DNA of 64,000 nucleotides from Rhizobiales bacterium SYSU XM002 (GTDB taxonomy: Bacteria; Pseudomonadota; Alphaproteobacteria; Rhizobiales; Beijerinckiaceae): NCBI GenBank assembly GCA_009846685.1, contig VWVY01000006.1:1-64000 (forward strand), written 5' to 3'. A program made the translations under genes and the position numbers. Shown here piece by piece: positions 1 to 7,693 of the stretch. Within the stretch, counting starts at the first letter, position 1; the number at the start of each line of letters is the position of its first letter. The notes below the pieces were generated by a model, which worked only from the letters and a program-made list of their open reading frames with translations, did not search any database and had not been told where the DNA came from.

Positions 1-24
1 GTCCGCCGCACCGTCTGCGATTGA
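1..24 (+). CDS. 3' end of a small secreted-protein paralogue (partial)
   Basis: The first 24 bases read V-R-R-T-V-C-D-stop in frame 1. The complete gene at 322-588 ends V-R-R-T-V-C-G-stop, and the two 24-base ends differ at only three positions. This is therefore most likely the tail of a tandem copy of that gene, cut off by the window edge. A strong terminator follows at 93-126. The match is short, so paralogy is inferred. Confidence 0.6.
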   Translation, partial: VRRTVCD

Positions 25-92
25 TCCGCAGGCGCCCATCTTCTCCCCCGGTGCGGGTTGCCCCCTGCCCTATCCCCTTCCCGCACCAACTC

Positions 93-126
93 GCCCCGCT
101 TCCCAAAAAAGGAAGCGGGGCTTTTC
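93..126 (+). terminator. Rho-independent terminator after the first paralogue
   Basis: A perfect 11-bp stem (93-103 pairs with 111-121) encloses a 7-nt A-rich loop and is followed by a run of T. It sits about 70 bp after the stop codon at 24 and should end that transcript. The rest of 25-321 holds no convincing gene, only the upstream region of the gene at 322. Confidence 0.85.
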
Positions 127-321
127 GTCGAGAAAGCCCAGGGGCGGCCCATTTCCGTGTCCACGAACGGAAAATTCGCCGGAGCGTGCGGCAGGGCACC
201 GCCCGGATCTCGCGTGAAGGTCATGCTGCCTTCACTGCTCGAGACCAGCAGGACTGACCCCAACCCCCGAAAGATCGGTCGCAAGGCTTTCCCCCCGAGC
301 CCCGACCGGAAGGAGAACGAC

Positions 322-588
322 ATGAACCTCTTCAGCAAGACCCTCGCCGCCGGCGCTGCCGCACTCACCCTCGCCGTCGCTTTCGCGCCGGCAGCGGAGG
401 CCCGTCATTTCCGCCATCACGGTTGGCACGGCCATCACGGCCCGCATCTCGGCTGGCGCGCCCGCCACTGGGGCGCCCCGATCGTCGTCGGCGGCGGCTA
501 CGTCGGCGGCTGCTACATCGCCCGCAAGCGCATCTACGATCCCTACCTCGGTCGCGTCGTCTTCGTCCGCCGCACTGTCTGCGGCTGA
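322..588 (+). CDS. Small secreted His/Gly/Arg-rich protein
   Basis: 88 aa. The N-terminus (MNLFSKTLAAGAAALTLAVA) is a clear Sec signal peptide with a likely cleavage after A-E-A near residue 31. The mature part is short and basic, with a His/Gly/Trp-rich stretch and two cysteines (in GGCYIARK and at the C-terminal VCG) that could form a disulfide. An AGGAG ribosome site lies just before the ATG at 322. An in-frame upstream extension back to 58 is unlikely because it would bury the signal peptide. Such short exported proteins are common in Hyphomicrobiales and have no assigned function. A near-identical C-terminus at 1-24 suggests a tandem family. Confidence 0.75.
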   Translation: MNLFSKTLAAGAAALTLAVAFAPAAEARHFRHHGWHGHHGPHLGWRARHWGAPIVVGGGYVGGCYIARKRIYDPYLGRVVFVRRTVCG

Positions 589-611
589 CCAGTTCCGCAA
601 CGGCCCTATCG

Positions 612-642
612 AGCCCCGCCCGCCGGCGGGGCTTTCCCTTTT
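612..642 (+). terminator. Rho-independent terminator
   Basis: A 9-bp GC-rich stem (612-620 with 625-633) has a 4-nt loop and is followed by TTCCCTTTT. It lies 23 bp after the small secreted-protein stop codon and separates that gene from the M24-type gene at 711. Confidence 0.8.
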
Positions 643-649
643 GCTGCGC

Positions 650-678
650 TGGACAAGGATGGTCTCCAATAATAACAT
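650..678 (+). promoter_or_regulatory. Candidate sigma70-type promoter
   Basis: TGGACA (650-655) and TAACAT (673-678) are separated by 17 bp, giving 5/6 and 4/6 matches to the sigma70 hexamers. It lies between the terminator and the GTG start at 711. The call rests on pattern only. Confidence 0.4.
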
Positions 679-710
679 CGACAAAATATCGATAAATTGA
701 GGATAACGCC

Positions 711-1862
711 GTGGCTCTCCATTTCTCCGAGCAGGAATTCGCCGGACGCAAGACCGCGCTCCTCAAGGCCATGCAGGTCGAAAAGCTAGACGCGCTGTTC
801 CTGTTCCAGCAGGAGAGCCACTACTGGCTGACGGGCTACGACACCTTCGGCTTCTGCTTCTTCCAGTGTCTCGTCGTCCGCGCTGACGGGAAGACATGCC
901 TCCTGACCCGCTCCGCCGACCTTCGGCAGGCGCAACGCACCTCGAATATCGGCGACATCCGCATCTGGAAAGACGGTCTTCATGCCGCGCCGATCGATGA
1001 TCTCAAAGCCATCGCAACGGAGTTCGGTCTCGCTGGGAAACGGATTGGCTGCGAGTTCGAAAGCTACGGCCTCATTCACGCCAATGGCCGCAAACTGGAC
1101 GCGGCATTTTTAGGCTTCGCCGACCTCATTGACGCAAGCCAGATCGTGAACCGCCTCCGCGTCGTCAAATCCCCAGCTGAAATCGCTTATGTCCGCGAGG
1201 CCGCCCGCCTCTCGGATCTAGCTGATGCCGTCGCCATCGAGATGACACGGGAGGGCGCGGACGAAGGCGAGATCCTCGCCGCCCAGCATGCGGCGATCTT
1301 CGCCGCAGGCGGCGATTACCCGGCGAACGAGTTCATCATCGGCTCGGCCGGCGATGCGCTTCTGTGCCGCTACAAGGCCGGGCGGCGTCAACTCGGGGCG
1401 CAAGATCAACTGACGCTCGAATTTGCCGGCGCTTTCCGGCACTACCACGCTGCGATCATGCGCACGCATGTCGTCGGCGAACCTACCAAGCGACATCTGG
1501 CCTACCACGCCGCCGCGCGCGAGGCGCTCGATGCTTGCCAGGCCGCGATGCAGCCCGGCAGGACGGCAGGCGATGTCTTCGCCGCCCATGCGGGCGTGTT
1601 CGACGCGCATGGCCTCGGCAATCACCGGCTCAACGCTTGCGGCTATTCGCTAGGCGCCAAGTTCACGCCTTCCTGGATGGACTGGCCGATGTTCTATGAG
1701 AAAAATCCGTATATCCTTGCGCCGGGCATGGTGCTGTTTGCGCACATGATCCTCATGGACTCGGAGACCGAGACCGCCATGTGCCTCGGGCGCACCTACC
1801 TCGTTGGCGAAGCAGGCGCCGAGCCGATCAACGCCGGCAACCTTGATCTGGTGGTGAAATGA
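711..1862 (+). CDS. M24/creatinase-fold peptidase-like protein
   Basis: 383 aa, starting at GTG with GAGG 8 bp upstream. The N-terminal half looks like a creatinase_N domain (ESHYWLTGYDTFGF) and the C-terminal half like the M24 pita-bread domain (LEFAGAFRHYHAAIMRT, LAPGMVLFAHMILM). In metallo-M24 enzymes the five metal ligands are two Asp, one His and two Glu. Here the DxxG...ADITRT region reads E-F-A-G...H-A-A-I-M-R-T and the C-terminal Glu-Pro is replaced, so the dinuclear metal site appears lost. That is the pattern of creatinase and of DoeA-type ectoine hydrolase rather than Xaa-Pro aminopeptidase. The substrate cannot be assigned. The stop overlaps the PAAR gene start by 4 bp. Confidence 0.75.
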   Translation: MALHFSEQEFAGRKTALLKAMQVEKLDALFLFQQESHYWLTGYDTFGFCFFQCLVVRADGKTCLLTRSADLRQAQRTSNIGDIRIWKDGLHAAPIDDLKAIATEFGLAGKRIGCEFESYGLIHANGRKLDAAFLGFADLIDASQIVNRLRVVKSPAEIAYVREAARLSDLADAVAIEMTREGADEGEILAAQHAAIFAAGGDYPANEFIIGSAGDALLCRYKAGRRQLGAQDQLTLEFAGAFRHYHAAIMRTHVVGEPTKRHLAYHAAAREALDACQAAMQPGRTAGDVFAAHAGVFDAHGLGNHRLNACGYSLGAKFTPSWMDWPMFYEKNPYILAPGMVLFAHMILMDSETETAMCLGRTYLVGEAGAEPINAGNLDLVVK

Positions 1863-2182
1863 GAACTGTCGCGCTGTCCCTGCCGATCATCGTTCTCGCC
1901 GGGACAGCCATCGCCCAGAACGCCCCCTCGGCGGTGACGGGCGGCTCGCCCTCCGTCACCGTTGGCGGAACGCCGGCGGCCCGGCAGGGAGACACGACGG
2001 CGGACGGAAAAGCCATCACGGGCGGCTCGACCAACGTCTTCATCAACGGTCGCCCCGCGGCCACAGCCGGGAGCGCGACCGACTGCGGCGGCGCGATCGT
2101 CGGCGGTTCCGGCAACGTTTTCATCAACGGCAAGCCGCTGGCGACCACCGGTAGCCGGACCAGCCCCTGCCCCACGCGCTGA
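1859..2182 (+). CDS. PAAR-domain protein with a signal peptide
   Basis: 107 aa, overlapping the previous stop (ATGA at 1859-1862). Residues 1-19 form a signal peptide ending A-I-A. The remainder carries repeated PAAR-type motifs (GGSTNVFINGRPAATAG and GGSGNVFINGKPLATTG, plus an N-terminal GGSPSVTVGGTPAARQGD) with a CGG between them. PAAR proteins normally sharpen the type VI secretion spike in the cytoplasm. A Sec signal peptide and no T6SS gene nearby argue for a different, extracytoplasmic role here. Coupling to the M24-type gene suggests cotranscription, though a functional link is unproven. Confidence 0.8.
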   Translation: MRTVALSLPIIVLAGTAIAQNAPSAVTGGSPSVTVGGTPAARQGDTTADGKAITGGSTNVFINGRPAATAGSATDCGGAIVGGSGNVFINGKPLATTGSRTSPCPTR

Positions 2183-2319
2183 ACCTTGCGCGTTTACCAA
2201 ACCGGCTGCTTGCCGGCGGGGCCCCTTTCCTCCCCTCGCGCATGGAGTTAATAGAAGGTTAAGAACCCGCTTCGCCTGAAACCGGCGCGGACAAGCCGAA
2301 AGACTGCCGAGGCATTGCC

Positions 2320-2796
2320 ATGCGTAAACTCATTCCGGCCCTTCTGGCCCTTTCGTTTCTGAGCGCCTGCCAGTCCGAGATGACAGCCTCTGCGCCGACC
2401 GGCGCGCTGAAGACGCCCGGCGCACCGATCGCCTTCGTCGCGGTCGAGGGACCGCAGGGCGATGTCGCACGCAAATTCGAGAGTGTGCTTGCGCAGGAGG
2501 CGCAGAAGCGCGGCTTCTCGGTGGTTGGCGCGGCGGATGCTGGTTCCGCCCTGCGCGTGAAGACCTATCTCGACGCCTACAAGGGCGACGATGGAACGCC
2601 GGGGTTCGCCTGGGTCATGGATACATCGGATAACGGCAAGACGCGCTCCGCCCGCATCAAAGGCGCCGCAGCGTTGCCGGGCGCACGCAGCGCGGATCTG
2701 AACGCGCTTGATGAGGCGGCGATGCGACAGATTGCGCAGATGAGCCTCAACGATCTCGTCCGACAGATGAGCGAGCCCGCCCCGGCCTCGGAATAG
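2320..2796 (+). CDS. Predicted lipoprotein of unknown function
   Basis: 158 aa. The N-terminus is a lipoprotein signal with lipobox L-S-A-C, so Cys17 should be lipidated. The mature protein has no motif I recognise; it contains a segment around IAFVAVEGPQGDVARKFE and an Ala/Ser/Pro-rich tail. Such lipoproteins are frequent near prs in related genomes, but I infer no function. The 137 bp before it include a small GC hairpin near 2200-2215, with no clear T tract. Confidence 0.7.
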   Translation: MRKLIPALLALSFLSACQSEMTASAPTGALKTPGAPIAFVAVEGPQGDVARKFESVLAQEAQKRGFSVVGAADAGSALRVKTYLDAYKGDDGTPGFAWVMDTSDNGKTRSARIKGAAALPGARSADLNALDEAAMRQIAQMSLNDLVRQMSEPAPASE

Positions 2797-2851
2797 GTCG
2801 ACGGAACAAACCGTTGATTTTCGGTCACGCTCGCGGGAAAGACCTGTGATG

Positions 2852-2865
2852 TGACAGTCCTGTCA
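2852..2865. promoter_or_regulatory. 14-bp perfect dyad upstream of prs
   Basis: TGACAG-TC-CTGTCA is a perfect inverted repeat with 6-bp arms, about 90 bp before the prs start and after the lipoprotein stop. It could be an operator. The regulator is unknown. Confidence 0.35.
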
Positions 2866-2956
2866 TGTTGAAACGCCCGAGTGGGCACGCTACCAGCAAA
2901 GCGACTTCGCTTGGATGGACCGACCCGTGCCGGGCCGGATTTCAGGGACCTTTCCG

Positions 2957-3898
2957 ATGGACAAGATCAAACTCGTCGCGGGCAATTCCAATCGTCCGCT
3001 GGCGGAAGCGATTGCCGCTTATCTCCAGCAGCCTCTGGCCAAATGCCAGGTGCGGCGCTTCGCGGATATGGAGATCTTCGTCGAAATTCAGGAAAATGTG
3101 CGCGGCGAGGATGTCTATATCATCCAGTCCACCTCGTTTCCGACCAACGATCACCTGATGGAGCTGCTCATCATCACCGATGCGCTGCGCCGCTCCTCGG
3201 CCAAGCGAATCACGGCGGTCGTGCCCTATTTCGGCTACGCCCGGCAGGATCGGAAGTCCGCTCCGCGCACGCCGATTTCGGCCAAGCTGGTCGCCAACCT
3301 GATCACCGAAGCCGGTGCTGACCGCGTACTGACGCTCGACCTCCACGCTGCGCAGATCCAGGGCTTCTTCGACGTGCCGGTAGATAACCTTTTCGGCGCG
3401 CCGGTGATGGTGCAGGACATCAAGGCGCGATTCGAGGCTGGCAAGGTGATGGTGGTCTCGCCCGACGTCGGCGGTGTGGTTCGTGCCCGCGCACTCGCCA
3501 ATCGTATCAACGCCCCGCTCGCCATCGTCGACAAGCGCCGTCCGCGCGCCGGCGAAAGCGAGGTGATGAACATCATCGGTGATGTCGAGGGCTATTCCTG
3601 CGTCCTCGTCGACGACATCGTCGATTCCGGCGGCACGCTGTGCAATGCGGCTGACGCGCTGCTCGCCAACGGCGCCAAAGATGTCTCCGCCTACATCACC
3701 CACGGGGTTCTATCGGGCGGCGCGGTCGCCCGTATTACCGCGTCGAAGTTGAAGGAACTGGTCCTCACCGACACCATCCAGCCGACCGAGGCCGTGCGCG
3801 TCGCCAAGAACATCCGGGTGATCTCGGTCGCGACGCTGATCGGCGAGGCGATCAAGCGCACGGCCGGCGAGGAAAGCGTATCGAGCCTGTTCGATTGA
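2957..3898 (+). CDS. prs: Ribose-phosphate pyrophosphokinase
   Basis: 313 aa, the usual length. It makes 5-phosphoribosyl 1-diphosphate from ribose 5-phosphate and ATP for purine, pyrimidine, His, Trp and NAD synthesis. Characteristic segments are [20 protein letters not shown] near the N-terminus, the YARQDRK flexible-loop motif, [11 protein letters not shown], and the PRPP-binding loop [13 protein letters not shown]. The ATG at 2957 is preferred to the in-frame ATG at 2915 because the protein then starts M-D-K-I-K-L like other Prs proteins. Its stop is 1 bp from the convergent tupB stop. The apt product encoded later in the window uses PRPP. Confidence 0.97.
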   Translation: MDKIKLVAGNSNRPLAEAIAAYLQQPLAKCQVRRFADMEIFVEIQENVRGEDVYIIQSTSFPTNDHLMELLIITDALRRSSAKRITAVVPYFGYARQDRKSAPRTPISAKLVANLITEAGADRVLTLDLHAAQIQGFFDVPVDNLFGAPVMVQDIKARFEAGKVMVVSPDVGGVVRARALANRINAPLAIVDKRRPRAGESEVMNIIGDVEGYSCVLVDDIVDSGGTLCNAADALLANGAKDVSAYITHGVLSGGAVARITASKLKELVLTDTIQPTEAVRVAKNIRVISVATLIGEAIKRTAGEESVSSLFD

Positions 3899-3899
3899 T

Positions 3900-4592
3900 T
3901 TATCGTTCGTCGCGCGTTGCGCGGGCAAGCAGCAGGACGACAAGGCTCGCCAGAATCGTCAGCCCGACAAGAACCATTCCCAGCGCCATCGCCAGCGGCA
4001 ATTCGCCCTTCGAGGTTTCGAGCACAATCGCGGTCGTCATCGACCGTGTGTAGCCGCGGATATTCCCGCCGACGATCATGATAGCGCCGACCTCGGCGAT
4101 CGCGCGTCCGAAGCAGGTGAGGAAAACCGTCGCCAGCGGCACCCTCGCCATGCCCAGAAGCGTACGCACGATGACGGCAAAGCCAGCACCGTCGATTTTC
4201 AACGCATCACCGAAATCGGTCCAGACGCCTTGCGCGACGCGATGCTGCAGCGCAAGCGCCAACGGAAAGATCAGCACCGTTTGCGCTGCGATCATCCCGC
4301 CGGGCGTAAACAGCAGACCAAGAAACCCGAGCGGACCGGATCGCGACAGAAGTAGGTACAGCACCAGCCCGACAACGACCGGAGGCAGGCCCTGAAAGGC
4401 GTTGACCAGCACGAGGACGCCCGGACGTCCCGGAAAATCGCGTGTGGCGACAAGCACAGCGCAGGGAAACGCGAGAGCGAAGGCGATGCAGGTGGCCGTG
4501 AGGCTCACCCGCAACGAGAGCGCGACGATCGACAGGAATTCAGGATCGAGGCCGGACACAAGGCCCAGCGCCAGCGAAAACGCGTCTCCCAT
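3900..4592 (-). CDS. tupB: Tungstate ABC transporter permease TupB
   Basis: 230 aa, very hydrophobic, about six membrane spans. The ABC permease coupling (EAA) motif is visible as FGRAIAEVGAIMIVGG, where the family usually has GR-x-I-x-E-V-G. Together with TupA it forms the membrane part of a high-affinity tungstate importer. It is downstream of tupA on the same strand (33 bp gap). The partner ATPase TupC is not encoded next to it; the downstream gene is the convergent prs. Confidence 0.9.
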   Translation of the reverse strand: MGDAFSLALGLVSGLDPEFLSIVALSLRVSLTATCIAFALAFPCAVLVATRDFPGRPGVLVLVNAFQGLPPVVVGLVLYLLLSRSGPLGFLGLLFTPGGMIAAQTVLIFPLALALQHRVAQGVWTDFGDALKIDGAGFAVIVRTLLGMARVPLATVFLTCFGRAIAEVGAIMIVGGNIRGYTRSMTTAIVLETSKGELPLAMALGMVLVGLTILASLVVLLLARATRDER

Positions 4593-4625
4593 TGCAGATG
4601 TCCAGCCTTTCCAGACTGATGTGGA

Positions 4626-5435
4626 TCAGCTCTTCGGGGCGGCCTTGCTGGGGAAGAACAGCGGTTTGCCGCCGATGGTGAAGGAAGTGATCGCCGCCGC
4701 CCCCTTCTCCGAAGTGATCCAGTCGTGCCAGACCTTGGCTTCAGCCGTCTTGATATGCGCACCCTTCGCCGGGTTCACGAGGATCGAGGAATAGGGGTTG
4801 AAAAGCGAAACGTCGCCTTCAAGAACGATGTCGAGATTGTCTTTGTTGGCGAAGGAGAGCCAGGTGCCCCGATCGGCCAGCGTGTAGGCCGGCATCGCGG
4901 CGGCGGCGTTGAGGGTCGGCCCCATGCCGGTGCCGAGTTCACGATACCACGCTTTGTCCGGCTCGACGCCGGCTGCCTTCCAGATGCGGAGCTCCTTCGC
5001 GTGCGTGCCACTCTTGTCGCCGCGCGAGGCGAAAGTCGCCTTGGCGGCCGCTATCGCCTTGAAGGCCTCATTGATACCATTGACTGCCTTGACCTTGGCC
5101 GGATCGGCCTTCGGACCGATCAGCACGAAATCGTTGTACATCACGTCACGACGGTCGAGCCCATGCCCTTCAGCGACGAATTTCTCTTCCGCCACGCGGT
5201 CATGCACAAGAAGCGCGTCGGCATCGCCCTTGGCCGCAAGCGCCAGTGCCTGACCCGTGCCGAGCGCGACGACCTTGACCTCGATGCCGGTATCGGCGGT
5301 GAATTTCGGCAGGATATGCTTGAACAGGCCCGATTGCTCGGTCGAGGTAGTCGAGGCCAGCGTTATGAATTTATCGGCTGCTGACGCGCACAGGGTTGAG
5401 ACAAGCACGGAAACAGCAAGGAATAAGGCACGCAT
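4626..5435 (-). CDS. tupA: Tungstate-binding periplasmic protein TupA
   Basis: 269 aa with an N-terminal signal peptide (cleaved after C-A-S-A, near residue 20). The mature start has the TupA oxyanion motif TTSTEQSGL, followed by GTGQALALAAKGDADALLVH, both typical of PBP-like tungstate receptors. It captures tungstate for TupB. Upstream at 5509-5525 is a dyad that could be an operator. Several molybdo- or tungsto-enzyme genes lie in the same window (fdh, xdh, mob, moe), which gives this transporter an obvious client. Confidence 0.93.
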   Translation of the reverse strand: MRALFLAVSVLVSTLCASAADKFITLASTTSTEQSGLFKHILPKFTADTGIEVKVVALGTGQALALAAKGDADALLVHDRVAEEKFVAEGHGLDRRDVMYNDFVLIGPKADPAKVKAVNGINEAFKAIAAAKATFASRGDKSGTHAKELRIWKAAGVEPDKAWYRELGTGMGPTLNAAAAMPAYTLADRGTWLSFANKDNLDIVLEGDVSLFNPYSSILVNPAKGAHIKTAEAKVWHDWITSEKGAAAITSFTIGGKPLFFPSKAAPKS

Positions 5436-5508
5436 GGCGGGAGCTCCCGTGAAATCGACTATTCGGGCAGCGTGATCGAAGCAGTGCGCCCGCGCAACAA
5501 AAAACAGC

Positions 5509-5525
5509 TATAGGAATTCCCTATA
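5509..5525. promoter_or_regulatory. Dyad in the tupA upstream region (candidate ModE-type operator)
   Basis: TATAGG-AATTC-CCTATA is a perfect 6-bp-arm inverted repeat about 75 bp before the tupA start, in an AT-rich patch unlike the surrounding GC-rich DNA. Its TATA-containing arms are reminiscent of ModE/TunR-type oxyanion sites. The regulator is inferred, not seen. Confidence 0.4.
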
Positions 5526-5566
5526 TTATTGATTTGATTTGAATATTCCCTTCAACACAAAGACGC

Positions 5567-5592
5567 GCGGGACGCATCGTATCGCGTCCCGC
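5567..5592 (-). terminator. Hairpin after the secreted-protein gene
   Basis: A perfect 9-bp stem (5567-5575 with 5584-5592) with an 8-nt loop lies 18 bp beyond the stop of the minus-strand gene at 5610. The trailing T tract is weak on the minus strand, so termination is plausible but not certain. Confidence 0.4.
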
Positions 5593-5609
5593 GTGCAGTA
5601 AAAAAGCTT

Positions 5610-6113
5610 CTACTTCACTGGCTTGAGGCTGTTGATGATCCCCATGAGGTGCTTGAGATTGTCCTTCTCGCCTTCGGGCGATGCCCAATATGTCAGCAGG
5701 AGGCCACGCGTCTCCGTGACCTGAAGGACCGTCAGGCTGACATGAGCGGCGCCGTCCGCATCCTTTCCGTCCCACTTCACCTCCACGCCCGTCATACCGT
5801 TGATGGTGATGGTACTCTGCTTTTGGGTCGCGCGATCGATTTCGACCTCCTTGGACTTCAGCCAGACGATCGAATCCGCGATGGCCTGGGCGACATCCTT
5901 GAGTTCCGTAACCTCGACGGCGACATACACTTCGTTGTCATCCGAATTGGATTCGATGCCCTTGGCGATCTCGGTCGTTTCCCAATCATCCGGCATCGTC
6001 ACAACCGCGACGGGATCGGGATTGGGAATAGTGTATGACTTTGCATCGGCCAGTGCAGGCACGAACAGGATTAGCCCGGCAGCAATTATTTGCCGCATCG
6101 AGGACATCTTCAT
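5610..6113 (-). CDS. Secreted protein of unknown function
   Basis: 167 aa from the ATG at 6113; an in-frame ATG at 6131 would add six residues. A signal peptide (MRQIIAAGLILFVPALADA after a short lead) is followed by a soluble domain containing VVTMPDDWETTEIAKGIE and, at the C-terminus, WASPEGEKDNLKHLMGIINS. This looks like a small periplasmic 'DcrB/PsbP-like' fold, a resemblance I hold only weakly. It is isolated: divergent from rplY and upstream of tupA on the same strand. Confidence 0.6.
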   Translation of the reverse strand: MKMSSMRQIIAAGLILFVPALADAKSYTIPNPDPVAVVTMPDDWETTEIAKGIESNSDDNEVYVAVEVTELKDVAQAIADSIVWLKSKEVEIDRATQKQSTITINGMTGVEVKWDGKDADGAAHVSLTVLQVTETRGLLLTYWASPEGEKDNLKHLMGIINSLKPVK

Positions 6114-6342
6114 GGTGTTTCTTTCTGACAAAGATTTGCAGCGACGTTCTCAAAACGCCTGAAAGATTCATACCGCCCTTTTACTTGGTACGGAAGCAGA
6201 TTCGGCATCCTTGCCAAGCGAAGGCATTTCGCTTATTAGCCCCACCAGCCGTTCCTACACCCTTGGAGGAGAGCGGCGATCACAAGGTTCGGGCCAGTCG
6301 GAAGCGGTTGGTCGCGGGCCGATTTTTGTTTGGAGAATGACG

Positions 6343-6948
6343 ATGTCCACCATCAAGAACCTCTCGGCCCAGCGCCGTGAGCGGGCCGGTAAGGGGGCCG
6401 CCCGTGCCGTTCGCCGTGAAGGCCGTGTTCCGGCTGTCATCTACGGCGCCGGCGAGGCCCCGGTCTCGATCTCGCTCGATTTCAAGGAAACCAACCGCCT
6501 CATCTATGCGGGCCATTTCCTGACCACGCTGTTCGACATTGATGTCGACGGCAAGAAGATCCGCGCCATTCCGCGTGACTACCAGCTCGATGTCGTGCGC
6601 GATTTCCCGATGCACGTCGACTTCCTGCGCCTCGGCAAGGACTCGGTGATCAAGGTCGCCGTGCCGGTCCACGTGGTTGGCCAGGAAGCCTCGCCGGGCC
6701 TCAAGGCCGGCGGCGCGCTCAACGTCGTCCGTCACACGGTCGAGTTCATGGTTCCGGCCGACAGCATCCCGGACTTCATCGAGGTCGATGTCTCGAAGTC
6801 CAAGGTCGGCGATTCGGTCCACATCTCGGCGGTCAAGGTTCCGGCCGGTGCGAAGCCCGTGATTTCCGATCGTGATTTCACGATCGTGACGATCGCCGGC
6901 ACCGCCGCCACCAAGAACGACGACGAAGGCGCCGAAGCCTCCGAATAA
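6343..6948 (+). CDS. rplY: 50S ribosomal protein L25 (CTC/TL5 type)
   Basis: 201 aa. An N-terminal L25 5S rRNA-binding domain (to about residue 95: REGRVPAVIYGAG, FLTTLFDIDVDGKK) is followed by the C-terminal TL5/CTC domain (PVHVVGQEASPGLKAGG). I chose the ATG at 6343 because GGAG lies 7 bp upstream; the ATG at 6337 would leave only 1 bp of spacing. A terminator follows, then pth, an arrangement common in bacteria. An inverted repeat with 7-bp arms (6216-6222 and 6228-6234) lies in the upstream region. Confidence 0.95.
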   Translation: MSTIKNLSAQRRERAGKGAARAVRREGRVPAVIYGAGEAPVSISLDFKETNRLIYAGHFLTTLFDIDVDGKKIRAIPRDYQLDVVRDFPMHVDFLRLGKDSVIKVAVPVHVVGQEASPGLKAGGALNVVRHTVEFMVPADSIPDFIEVDVSKSKVGDSVHISAVKVPAGAKPVISDRDFTIVTIAGTAATKNDDEGAEASE

Positions 6949-6956
6949 CGGATAAA

Positions 6957-6988
6957 GGCTGTCGCGCACGGCGCGGCAGCCCTTTTTC
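6957..6988 (+). terminator. Rho-independent terminator between rplY and pth
   Basis: A 10-bp stem (6957-6966 with 6972-6981, one G-U pair in RNA) is followed by CTTTTTC. It begins 8 bp after the rplY stop codon. Some readthrough into pth is possible because only 22 bp separate the hairpin from the pth start. Confidence 0.8.
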
Positions 6989-7009
6989 ACCGAACAGGCG
7001 AGCCTGACG

Positions 7010-7627
7010 ATGCACCTTCTCGTCGGCCTAGGGAATCCCGGCGCCCGCTATGCCGGAAACCGGCACAACATCGGCTTCATGGCCATCGACGCGCTGCATG
7101 GTCGCTGGCGCGGCGCGCCGTGGCGCGCGCGGTTTCAGGGCGAGGCGAGCGAGGCGATGATCGGCACCGAGAAGGTCGTGCTTCTCAAGCCGACGACTTT
7201 CATGAACGAGAGCGGCCGCGCTGTTCGCGCGGCGATGGACTTCTACAAGATCGCGCTCGACGATGTGTATGTCTTCCATGACGAACTCGATCTGCCACCG
7301 GCTCGTCTTCGGGTGAAGAAGGGTGGCGGCAACGCCGGGCACAACGGGCTGCGCTCGATCACCACCCATTGCGGCAACGATTATCCACGCGTGCGCCTGG
7401 GCATCGGCCACCCCGGCGACAAGGCTTTGGTGCATTCCTACGTGCTGAACGACTTCGGCAAGGTCGAGGCCCCCTGGGTCGACGACCTCTGCGATGCCAT
7501 CGCGGAATACGCCGAGTTGCTGGTCAAAGGCGATGCAGCGCATTTCCAGTCGAAGGTCCTGCTGAAGATGGAGGCGCGCGGCCACGGCATGACCGAACCG
7601 GTGACCAAAGCCGCCAAAAAAGACTAG
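7010..7627 (+). CDS. pth: Peptidyl-tRNA hydrolase
   Basis: 205 aa. It frees tRNA from peptidyl-tRNA dropped by stalled ribosomes. The start [18 protein letters not shown] carries the catalytic His; also conserved are [19 protein letters not shown] (active-site Asp) and [13 protein letters not shown] Lys-rich tail ends the protein. It lies between rplY and ychF, the classic rplY-pth-ychF order. Confidence 0.97.
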   Translation: MHLLVGLGNPGARYAGNRHNIGFMAIDALHGRWRGAPWRARFQGEASEAMIGTEKVVLLKPTTFMNESGRAVRAAMDFYKIALDDVYVFHDELDLPPARLRVKKGGGNAGHNGLRSITTHCGNDYPRVRLGIGHPGDKALVHSYVLNDFGKVEAPWVDDLCDAIAEYAELLVKGDAAHFQSKVLLKMEARGHGMTEPVTKAAKKD

Positions 7628-7693
7628 ACAGGCAGCGACCTGCGGTCGAAAAGGCCGCAGCATTCGCGATAAACAGGACAGAACGGAACGGAC

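Noticed and set aside
58-588. 176-aa version of the small secreted protein
   Set aside because: It would place 88 unsupported residues, spanning a terminator, ahead of an excellent signal peptide at 322.
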